Source: a virus. From it: a stretch of 50,869 bases of DNA. The notes beneath the pieces were generated by a model. The model saw only the letters and a list, made by a program, of their open reading frames with translations, made no database searches and had not been told where the DNA came from. The position numbers and the translations under genes were made by a program. This document shows positions 43,656-50,254 of the stretch, one piece after another (positions within the stretch are counted from its first letter, which is position 1; every line of letters begins with the position of its first letter). The stretch covers positions 1 to 50,869 of the IMG/VR virus record IMGVR_UViG_3300032205_000002. One strand, given 5' to 3'.

Positions 43656-45074
43656 CTATCCGTACGGGGAGCTGACCGGCATCGGCGCCGACGACGGGGC
43701 GGCGACACGGATCAGGGTGCCTTCCTTGCCCATGAGGAACAGGACGGCCTGCACGAGCGCGTCGATGCGGTCCGGGGACTTGCTCTCGCCGGGGATCCAC
43801 GTGCACTGCTGGTCTTCCAGTTCGGTGAACGTGCCGACGTGCTTGATGCGGTTCTGCTCGTAGCGGGCGGCGACCGGCTCGGCGCGCAGTCGTTTCCCGG
43901 CGAGGCTGGTGACCTCCTTAATGGGGGCGGGGCCGGGCGGGAACAGGCCCTCGGTCTGCATCTCCTTGTAGGCGTCGGTGAGCACCTGTACGAGCCACTT
44001 TTTGCCCATGTTGGTCTCGACGACCAGCCAGGTGGCGTCGTAGCGCAGGACCATCTGCCAGGCTTTGCGGGCGGCGGCGTTGCCGACGAGGTTGCAGGTC
44101 CAGTCGGCGCGTACGTAGTCCTGGTCGGCGTAGTCGCGGCTGACGGCGAGCAGGCCGGTTTCGTCGCCGGTGCCGGTGGCGCCGGGGTCCATGGAGATGA
44201 CGGTCTGCTTGAGGTCGGGCAGGTCGGCGGCCTTCACCCGGTTGTTTTCGATCATGGGACGGGTCCAGAGGGCGCCCTCGATCTCCTCCAGCAGCAGCCC
44301 GTACAGCTCCTGCAACCCCGCCCGGGTGCCCTCGTACTTGCGGCGGAGGATGTCGACGACCTTCTTCGACAGGTTCATGATGTTGTCGAAGATCGACCCG
44401 GTGGTGATGACCACCGTGCCGTCAGTCTCGTGCTGCCACTCGATCAGCAGCTTGATCGGCTTCGGGGTGGTGGTGACCACGGCGCGGGGCTGGTCGCCGA
44501 CCAGCGGGGCGCGCAGCGACGGCAGGATGCCCTCGTACCAGGCGTCGTAGGTGTAGCGCCACTTGCCCAGCTCATCGAGCCAGGCCCCGGCGGCGTTGTA
44601 GCCACGGCCGACGTCGGCGTTGTCGGCGCCCTCAAAGTAGATGAGCTGCCCCGACTTGAACTCGATCATCAGCTTCGGAGACTTGCGGTACTCGAAGTCG
44701 CGATGGTTCTCCAGGCCCATCCGGCGCAGTACAGACAACAGGCCGGAGTTGCCCTCGATGCAGGCGGTGCGGCAGTCGTTCAGGGTTTCGGCGACGACCA
44801 GCCATTCAGTGCGCTGCCCGAAGGCGTCGACCGGGTGGCGGAAGACGCGGTCGAGCAGGTCTTCGGCGCCGGTGCGGGTCTTGCCCCAGCCACGGCCGGA
44901 GCGGATAAGCCAGACGAGCCAGTTGCCGGGCGGCCGGAACTGCTCGGGGCGCCCGACCCACCACCAGGCGCCCTTCTGGATCTCTTCGAGGGTTTCGCGG
45001 GACTGCTCCTTCAGCCAGGAGCGGCGCAGCGCAGGGGGCAGCAGCGCCAGCTTCTGGGCCGGAGACAGACTCAT
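43656..45074 (-). CDS. terL: Terminase large subunit
   Basis: A 472-residue DNA-packaging motor. The ATPase domain has a Walker A-type R-S-G-R-G-W-G-K-T-R-T-G (residues 58-69) and Walker B A-G-A-W-L-D-E-L (162-169); the nuclease domain begins with I-S-M-D-P-G-A-T (Asp296) and ends with S-P-D-R-I-D-A-L-V (Asp near 444). Length is usual. Start ATG 45074 is odd: the ribosome-site position is taken up by an exact GATCGAAAAC motif (antisense), and no Shine-Dalgarno is evident. A second motif copy is coded inside as M-I-E-N. Confidence 0.9.
   Translation of the reverse strand: MSLSPAQKLALLPPALRRSWLKEQSRETLEEIQKGAWWWVGRPEQFRPPGNWLVWLIRSGRGWGKTRTGAEDLLDRVFRHPVDAFGQRTEWLVVAETLNDCRTACIEGNSGLLSVLRRMGLENHRDFEYRKSPKLMIEFKSGQLIYFEGADNADVGRGYNAAGAWLDELGKWRYTYDAWYEGILPSLRAPLVGDQPRAVVTTTPKPIKLLIEWQHETDGTVVITTGSIFDNIMNLSKKVVDILRRKYEGTRAGLQELYGLLLEEIEGALWTRPMIENNRVKAADLPDLKQTVISMDPGATGTGDETGLLAVSRDYADQDYVRADWTCNLVGNAAARKAWQMVLRYDATWLVVETNMGKKWLVQVLTDAYKEMQTEGLFPPGPAPIKEVTSLAGKRLRAEPVAARYEQNRIKHVGTFTELEDQQCTWIPGESKSPDRIDALVQAVLFLMGKEGTLIRVAAPSSAPMPVSSPYG
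44244..44253 (-). repeat. Dispersed motif GATCGAAAAC, copy 13
   Basis: Exact sense-direction copy in the large terminase gene, in the form ATGATCGAAAAC (M-I-E-N). Confidence 0.8.
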
Positions 45075-45084
45075 GATCGAAAAC
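45075..45084 (+). repeat. Dispersed motif GATCGAAAAC, copy 14 (at the terminase start)
   Basis: Exact copy directly upstream of, and touching, the ATG of the large terminase gene. A bound protein would cover its ribosome-site region at DNA level. Confidence 0.85.
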
Positions 45085-45180
45085 TAACCGAGATGATGAG
45101 GATGGGCTGCAACATCTCGGCGAGCAGCAACGCCGACGGCAGGAACAGGGCGGCCCAGTCGGCGGCGGAGACGATGCGGT

Positions 45181-45221
45181 GGACGGGGGTCGCCGATCCG
45201 CCCGGCAGGCGACCCCCGTCC
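45181..45221 (-). terminator. Strong hairpin between small and large terminase genes
   Basis: Perfect 14-bp stem GGACGGGGGTCGCC / GGCGACCCCCGTCC with a 13-base loop, right after the small terminase stop. It would reduce readthrough into the large terminase gene. Confidence 0.7.
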
Positions 45222-45234
45222 CGCGCCAGCGCCT

Positions 45235-45972
45235 TCACTGCGGAGGAGGTGCAGGAAGGGCGGCGTCCAGTGCGCGAGTCGCCTCCTCTGCGCTCGCGGT
45301 CAGCTCCTCGTACCCGGCGGTGATCTGCTCGAGACTCATGCGCTGCACCATCGCGTCCAGCGACGCCATGATCTTGTCATGCTGCACGCCGACCTCGATG
45401 CGCATCTCCGGCTTGCCCGACTCGTCGGTGGACGCGGTCGCGGCGACGGTGACGGTGGTCGGCGCGGCGCCGCCCTTCATCGTCTCCAGGCCCAGCGCGG
45501 CGCGCTCGATCCGGGCGGCGGTGTCGAGCATCAGGATCAGGGCGTGCGGGGAGATCGCGTCGATGTCGAGCGTCTGGAGCCGGTCGAGGGCCTTCTTCAT
45601 CAGCGCCTGGGCGGCCTTGGCGTGCCGCCGGGCCATGTCCTCGCGGGCGTCCTGGAGGCGGATGGCGGTGATGCGGTCCTGTTCGGCGTCCCAGCGCCCG
45701 GCGCGTTCCACCCAGCGGCCGAGGCGGGCCATCCGGACCATGGTGGTGTAGGCGAGCGGTGACATGGCCGCGACCTGGGCTACGGTGCGGATCCGGCCGT
45801 AGTCCAGGTAGATCTGGAACAGGCCGTAGTTGCGCGGGTTCTCGCCGGGCTGGCGCTCCCAGGGGTCGATCGTGGGATCAAGTTCGATCTTGCGGCGTTC
45901 CAGGGCGTCCAGCACCTCGGGGGCGCGGGTGTGGTCATTGCTGCGGTGCAGGCGATCACGACGGCGTGGCAT
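45235..45972 (-). CDS. terS: Terminase small subunit
   Basis: A 245-residue DNA-recognition subunit, called mainly from its position before the large subunit and its domains: a basic N-terminus, a helix-turn-helix-like region (about residues 50-90, G-R-I-R-T-V-A-Q-V-A-A-M-S-P), a long helical oligomerisation region (95-165) and an Ala/Pro-rich C-terminus. It would bind the packaging site. Confidence 0.7.
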   Translation of the reverse strand: MPRRRDRLHRSNDHTRAPEVLDALERRKIELDPTIDPWERQPGENPRNYGLFQIYLDYGRIRTVAQVAAMSPLAYTTMVRMARLGRWVERAGRWDAEQDRITAIRLQDAREDMARRHAKAAQALMKKALDRLQTLDIDAISPHALILMLDTAARIERAALGLETMKGGAAPTTVTVAATASTDESGKPEMRIEVGVQHDKIMASLDAMVQRMSLEQITAGYEELTASAEEATRALDAALPAPPPQ

Positions 45973-46002
45973 GGGCTTCTCCTCCGGAGCCCAGCCTACG
46001 GC

Positions 46003-46365
46003 CTACAGGCCCGGCCAGATCATCTCCGGCGGCACATCGGTCGCGGACGCGATCATGGCGGCGCCGTCGGCCCACAGCTCGGCGTCGGCGGCCAGCAGCG
46101 GCGGAATCTCGTCGGCGGCCAGGCGGCGGGCGCAGCGGTAGATCAAGGCGTCGGTGCGGCCCCGGTCCACGGTCCGTTCGCCGCGCCACTCGTACAGGAA
46201 CGCGGCGAACCCCTCGCCAGGCAGCCAGACGGTCCAGGCGACCTGGACCGGCGCTGCGGTGTCGGGCGGGACGAACGCGGGATGAACGCCGTCGCCGGGG
46301 CCGCCGACGAGCTGGATCCGGGCGAGGTGGCTGGCCGGGGTGTGCGGCCAGGCCCAGTTCGCCAT
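46003..46365 (-). CDS. Small protein of unknown function
   Basis: A 120-residue protein. The middle holds V-A-W-T-V-W-L-P-G-E-G-F-A-A-F-L-Y-E-W-R and the end L-W-A-D-G-A-A-M-I. ATG 46365 is chosen for its spacing from GGAGGAG; an ATG two codons earlier is too close. Next to the terminase genes; not recognised. Confidence 0.55.
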   Translation of the reverse strand: MANWAWPHTPASHLARIQLVGGPGDGVHPAFVPPDTAAPVQVAWTVWLPGEGFAAFLYEWRGERTVDRGRTDALIYRCARRLAADEIPPLLAADAELWADGAAMIASATDVPPEMIWPGL

Positions 46366-46367
46366 CC

Positions 46368-46733
46368 TCATCTCCTCCGTTTTGGATCTTGGCATTGGGT
46401 CCAGTGGCAGGGGTCGTCGCGGAACACCTGCTCGTACGTGTCGGCGTCGCGCTCTTCGTAGAACGCCCACTGCCGGGCCCCGCCATGATGGCCGCAGTGC
46501 GCGCGGATCCACCAGGAGAACGAGTCGTCGCGGGGCTTGCGCCGGTCGGGTGGCCACTGGCCGTCCGGCATGGGCCGCTTGAGCCAGATGACCCCGGCGG
46601 ACAGACTGACGGGGCGGCGGCTGTCGAGCCACACCCCGGTCGGCGGGCAGGCCGTGCCGGGCCGATGCTTGTGCGAGCACTTGTCGCACTTCCAGCCGAG
46701 AGATCCGTCAGCGTGGCCGAACTGTCTGGGCAT
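46368..46733 (-). CDS. Zinc-binding-type protein (HNH-like placement)
   Basis: A 121-residue protein with C-D-K-C near residue 16, further Cys and His (A-H-C-G-H-H, residues 79-84; C-H-W-T-Q-C near the end) and many Trp. It looks like a zinc-structured protein. Position upstream of terminase is where HNH endonucleases often occur, but no HNH motif could be confirmed. A motif variant (GATCCAAAAC) encodes its last residues. Confidence 0.55.
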   Translation of the reverse strand: MPRQFGHADGSLGWKCDKCSHKHRPGTACPPTGVWLDSRRPVSLSAGVIWLKRPMPDGQWPPDRRKPRDDSFSWWIRAHCGHHGGARQWAFYEERDADTYEQVFRDDPCHWTQCQDPKRRR

Positions 46734-46736
46734 GGG

Positions 46737-46771
46737 CCAGCACCCGCCCTCCGGGAAGGGGCGGGTGCTGG
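46737..46771 (-). terminator. Strong hairpin terminator after the ParB-like operon
   Basis: Perfect 13-bp stem CCAGCACCCGCCC / GGGCGGGTGCTGG with a 9-base loop, between the ParB-like stop (46782) and the next gene start (46733). Confidence 0.8.
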
Positions 46772-46781
46772 CGGGGATGTA

Positions 46782-47564
46782 TCAGGCCCACTCGGGCAGC
46801 TTGGTGGAGCGGCGCCGCTCGTTGTAGATGCCGGTCATGATCCGGGCGACGGCGCTGGCGAGGCTGCCGGTGTGGGTGACCTTCTGGCCCCGGGCGTTGC
46901 CGACGAGGCTGGCGGGGCCGCCGGGGTAGCTGGACAGCCGGGCGCCGAGGTCGTTGAGGTTCACCTGCAAGGTGGGGTGGTTCTCGTAGCGGGCGAGGAA
47001 CCGGCCCAGGCCCTCCAGCAGCGGGCCGTGCACGGCGGCGGGCTGGTGACCCCACGCCTTGGTGACGACGGCCAGGGTCGCGGCGGCGGACTGCGGGGAC
47101 CGGCCGTAGACCCGCTGGAGGCTACCGATCGCGGTGATCTTCGCGTGGGCGGAGTAGGCGCCGACCGACCAGCCGTTCTCGTTCATGTACCGGGCCAGCA
47201 TCAGCGCGTCCGGGTCCTGCTCCACGCAGGCGATGACGAAGTGGTCGATCGCCGACGGTTTCTGGGCGGTGTTGAGCAGCCGGAACAGGGCGGCCTCCTC
47301 CGGGATGGTGAGCCCGTAGTAGACCTTCGCGTCGAAGCTGCCGTCGAACTTGGCCAGCTCGGCGGCGCGGTAGCGGTGCTGGCCGTCGACCAGGTAGGAC
47401 AGGCCGTTGGTGCGGCGGGAGGCGGTCAGGACGCCCAGGGCGTCCGGGTTGAAGTTCTCCGCCATGGTGGCGACGCGGCCCTTCTGGAGGGCGCGCTGCA
47501 CGTTGGGGTCGATGGCGAAGTCGCCGACCTTTCCCTTGACGATCTCGAAGCGCTTGGGCGTCAT
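46782..47564 (-). CDS. ParB-like protein, DUF6551-type
   Basis: A 260-residue protein. An N-terminal ParB/Srx-like region has the V-D-G-Q-H-R-Y-R-A-A signature (residues 61-70), following D-P-N-V-Q-R-A-L; the C-terminal part is helical with G-R-S-P-Q-S-A-A-A-T-L-A. These domains bind DNA, act as CTP-dependent clamps or have phosphatase or nuclease-like roles. It is coupled (ATGA) to another ParB-like gene upstream. Confidence 0.7.
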   Translation of the reverse strand: MTPKRFEIVKGKVGDFAIDPNVQRALQKGRVATMAENFNPDALGVLTASRRTNGLSYLVDGQHRYRAAELAKFDGSFDAKVYYGLTIPEEAALFRLLNTAQKPSAIDHFVIACVEQDPDALMLARYMNENGWSVGAYSAHAKITAIGSLQRVYGRSPQSAAATLAVVTKAWGHQPAAVHGPLLEGLGRFLARYENHPTLQVNLNDLGARLSSYPGGPASLVGNARGQKVTHTGSLASAVARIMTGIYNERRRSTKLPEWA

Positions 47565-48463
47565 GACTTGTTGCTCTCCCTCATCTGCTTGATCAACTTT
47601 TCCATCGCACGGCGGGACGCCGCGAGACGGTTGTACGTGGGACCGACCTGGCTCCAGGTCAGGTCGGGGTGCGGGGCGCCCAGTTCGACGAGCCCGGCAA
47701 GGGCTCCCTCGATCAGGGGCAGGGCCCGCTCCCAGGCGGCGAGCTGACGGGTTGCCGACGCCTGCACGGCGGGCGCGGCGGGCGGCGGGGCGGGCCGGGC
47801 CGGGGACGGGCGGGGGCCCTCCGGACGCGCGTCGAGCAACCGCTGGTAGCCGGGCCAGACGGCGGAACCGGCGTCCAGGTCCTTCATGACCTCGACGGCC
47901 AGCTCCCGCCGGATGTCGTTGGTGCCGCCGTACGCGATGCTGTAGATCGTCTCGACGCGGCGGGCGGTGGCGTAGGACGTGTTCCACGGCTCGCGGAGCA
48001 CGTTCAGCGTGTAGTCCTCGCTGCGGTTGCTGGAGCGCCCGGCGCGGCGGCGCCCGGACTGGGTCTGGCGGCGCAGGGCCACACCCCGGCGGCGGGCCTC
48101 GTCGGCGCGGCGAGCGGCGGCCGGGGCGTCCAGGTCCCGCATCCGCTCCCACAGGCGGCAGACCTCCGACCACTTCATCGGCAGGGCCAAGTGGTCGTCC
48201 TCGTTGTCGTCGAGCAGCCGTTTGGCGGCGTCCTCGATGGTGGAGACGAACACGGCGGGGATGCGGGACTTCTGGCCGAGCATGTGAGCCCGGACCCGAC
48301 GGCCGCCGGAGATCAGGGTGCCGTCGGACCAGACGGTGATCGGGTGCCGCAGGCCCTCCTCGTCGATGCTCTTGGCCAGGTCGAGACAGGAGCCGTAGCT
48401 GGCCCGGTACTGCGGCATGCGAATGGACTCGATCCGCATGAGCGTCTCCGCCGAGGTGGTCAC
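47561..48463 (-). CDS. ParB-like protein
   Basis: A 300-residue protein. The N-terminal ParB core has L-A-K-S-I-D-E-E-G-L-R-H-P-I-T-V (30-44) and G-T-L-I-S-G-G-R-R-V-R-A-H (48-60). It is followed by a helix-rich, Arg-rich middle (110-150) and an Ala/Pro linker near 220-240, with a C-terminal helical part. Start GTG 48463 overlaps the membrane-protein stop (GTGA). Together with its neighbour it could mark or protect phage DNA or regulate genes. Confidence 0.7.
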   Translation of the reverse strand: MTTSAETLMRIESIRMPQYRASYGSCLDLAKSIDEEGLRHPITVWSDGTLISGGRRVRAHMLGQKSRIPAVFVSTIEDAAKRLLDDNEDDHLALPMKWSEVCRLWERMRDLDAPAAARRADEARRRGVALRRQTQSGRRRAGRSSNRSEDYTLNVLREPWNTSYATARRVETIYSIAYGGTNDIRRELAVEVMKDLDAGSAVWPGYQRLLDARPEGPRPSPARPAPPPAAPAVQASATRQLAAWERALPLIEGALAGLVELGAPHPDLTWSQVGPTYNRLAASRRAMEKLIKQMRESNKS

Positions 48464-48867
48464 AGCGCGGCCTCCAGCTCACGGACGGCCGGGGGGGCGG
48501 AGATCGGGGCGATGAACGGGCGGGCGGAGATCGGGGCGAGGGCGCCGACGAACGGCCGCTGGTCGGCGGGCCACTCCCGGGGCCGGTACACCGGGCCGGG
48601 GAATTCCAGGACGTCCTCCAGGCGGTGACGGCCGGGAATGACGGGGATGGGGCGGCCGACCGGCGACGGCAGCGCGAACGGCCGGTCCAGCACCGGCGCC
48701 GGGGCGGGGACAGGCTGCGGGGACGGGACGCTCTGGGGCCGCCAGGCGCGGTAGCGCTCCAGGTGGTCCTCCAGGCGGACCTGGAGCGTGCCCAGGGCGG
48801 CGATGACGGCCAGCAGGGCGATGACGGCGACGGCGGCCGGAACGGGCAGCACGACCGGGCTGAGCAT
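48460..48867 (-). CDS. Pro-rich single-span membrane protein
   Basis: A 135-residue protein with one N-terminal membrane segment (VVLPVPAAVAVIALLAVIAA) and a long Pro-rich tail. First gene of the ParB-like operon behind a TAnnnT promoter; good ribosome site (GAGGAGG). A membrane anchor for the ParB-like proteins is a possible role. Confidence 0.6.
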   Translation of the reverse strand: MLSPVVLPVPAAVAVIALLAVIAALGTLQVRLEDHLERYRAWRPQSVPSPQPVPAPAPVLDRPFALPSPVGRPIPVIPGRHRLEDVLEFPGPVYRPREWPADQRPFVGALAPISARPFIAPISAPPAVRELEAAL

Positions 48868-48918
48868 GGGTGACCTCCTCGGGGTTGATGGGGACCATCG
48901 TGGGGCAAGTGCGTCCCT

Positions 48919-48936
48919 CTGTCAACTACCACCGTA
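48919..48936 (-). promoter_or_regulatory. Promoter, TACGGT-N5-TTGACAG type
   Basis: Reading leftward: CTG-TACGGT, five bases, TTGACAG. It drives the membrane protein and the two ParB-like genes, and forms a divergent pair with the promoter at 48986. Confidence 0.6.
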
Positions 48937-48985
48937 CAGAGCGCGTCAACGTATCCGCCACCTACCCCTGCTGCACCCCGGTCTG

Positions 48986-49003
48986 TATGCTCATGACTGA
49001 CGC
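48986..49003 (+). promoter_or_regulatory. Promoter, TATGCT-N5-CTGACGC type
   Basis: CTG-TATGCT, five bases, CTGACGC, then GGAGGAA ahead of the 49031 gene. It would be the start of the rightward replication transcript. Confidence 0.6.
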
Positions 49004-49030
49004 CCCCACCAGCACCACGGAGGAACACAC

Positions 49031-49348
49031 ATGGGCACCAGCTACAAGCGTCTCTACGAGGAGGCGGTGAAGGAGAACGAGCGGCTGGCCGCCGAGAACA
49101 TGGACCTGCGCGCTGAGGTGTGGCGGCGCCGGGAGGTCGTCGACCTGGCCGGAATCGCCCGGCACATGAAGGTCGAGCGGTACACCCCGCAGCAGTGGCA
49201 GCAGCGCGACCACCTGCCCCCGGTGGACTTCCCGCTGATCAAGGGGGTGCCGCTCTGGTACGCCCAGTCGATCATCGACCACTTCGCCACGCCGACCCGG
49301 CGCGTCTGGTACGAGAACCCCGAGGAGAGCGTGTCGCCTGCCGCCTGA
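49031..49348 (+). CDS. Small HTH-type DNA-binding protein
   Basis: A 105-residue protein: N-terminal coiled coil (Y-E-E-A-V-K-E-N-E-R-L-A-A-E-N) and then V-V-D-L-A-G-I-A-R-H-M-K-V-E-R-Y-T-P-Q-Q-W, a helix-turn-helix of the excise/MerR type, ending with a segment like a wing (L-P-P-V-D-F-P-L). Likely a regulator at the divergent promoters, or an excise-like factor. First gene of the rightward region. Confidence 0.65.
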   Translation: MGTSYKRLYEEAVKENERLAAENMDLRAEVWRRREVVDLAGIARHMKVERYTPQQWQQRDHLPPVDFPLIKGVPLWYAQSIIDHFATPTRRVWYENPEESVSPAA

Positions 49349-49365
49349 CGGAGGTGCACAATAAG

Positions 49366-49395
49366 CAACGCCCCGGGCGGCAACCCGAGGCGTTG
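49366..49395 (+). terminator. Hairpin after the HTH gene
   Basis: CAACGCC-C-CGGG / CCCG-A-GGCGTTG with a 6-base loop. Imperfect, no U-tract; probably a partial terminator before the replication genes. Confidence 0.5.
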
Positions 49396-49495
49396 AACGA
49401 GAACAGCTATCCGTGTGTTTAATCCGCACCCACGAGTCTACCGACGGCATACACCTCGGACAACTCGTCAGGGTGCCTCATCTGAAGGGCACCAC

Positions 49496-50254
49496 ATGTC
49501 GCATGACGCGACCGCCTGGGCGAAGTCCCAGAAGACCGGCAACAGTCCGGCGAAGTTCATCCTGATGATCCTGGCCGACTTCGCGGGCACCGACTACTCC
49601 TGCTACCCGTCGGTGAAGAAGCTGGCCGACATCACCGAGCTGAGCGAGAGCACGGTCCGCGCCGCGACCAAGCTGCTGGCCGAGCAGGGGCTGATCCGGG
49701 TGTTCTACCGCTACCGCGACAACCACACGCGCCGCTCCAGCCGGTACCAGTTGCTTGTCGACGGGGCCGACACGATGGAGCCAGACGCCGACGACTGGGC
49801 CCACCAGCGCCAGGAGCCGGAGGGTACCCCTCAGGAGCTGGCGGATAGCCAGCGCCGGGAGCTGGCGCTTATTCCTGATAAGGATCCGTCACTAAGAGAA
49901 CCATCACCTGTTACCCCCGGCGCTTCGCGCTCGAAGCGGGCAACGAGGGTGCCCGAGGACTTCATGCCCGACGAGAAGATGCGGGCCTGGTTCCTCGAAG
50001 AGCAGTTGCCAGCGGTGATCGACGGCAAGCGTGAGCACGAGAAGTTCATGGACTACTTCCGGGCCGCGCCCGGCCTGAAGGGTCAGAAGATCGACTGGCC
50101 TGCGACGTGGCGCAACTGGATGCGCACGGCGGCCGAGCGGGCGGGCCGACGGCCCGGCAACGCGCCGACCTCCGGCGCGCCGTACAGCAAGACCAACGAC
50201 CGCGTGATGCAGGGCCTGGCCCTGGCCACCAAGTACGAGGAGCAGGGACTGTGA
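49496..50254 (+). CDS. Replication initiation-type protein with N-terminal winged helix
   Basis: A 252-residue protein. The N-terminal winged helix (Y-P-S-V-K-K-L-A-D-I-T-E-L-S-E-S-T-V-R, residues 38-56) matches the HTH_36 type of replication initiators; a flexible linker follows; the C-terminal region F-M-D-Y-F-R-A...D-W-P-A-T-W-R-N-W-M-R is the usual end of phage O-like and DnaD-like replication proteins. Start ATG 49496 after AAGGG. Its stop overlaps the next start (GTGA). Confidence 0.75.
   Translation: MSHDATAWAKSQKTGNSPAKFILMILADFAGTDYSCYPSVKKLADITELSESTVRAATKLLAEQGLIRVFYRYRDNHTRRSSRYQLLVDGADTMEPDADDWAHQRQEPEGTPQELADSQRRELALIPDKDPSLREPSPVTPGASRSKRATRVPEDFMPDEKMRAWFLEEQLPAVIDGKREHEKFMDYFRAAPGLKGQKIDWPATWRNWMRTAAERAGRRPGNAPTSGAPYSKTNDRVMQGLALATKYEEQGL

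Noticed and set aside
8489-45084. The 10-mer as simple GATC methylation sites
   Set aside because: GATC occurs many times elsewhere without the GAAAAC extension, so methylation alone does not explain the conserved six extra bases and orientation.
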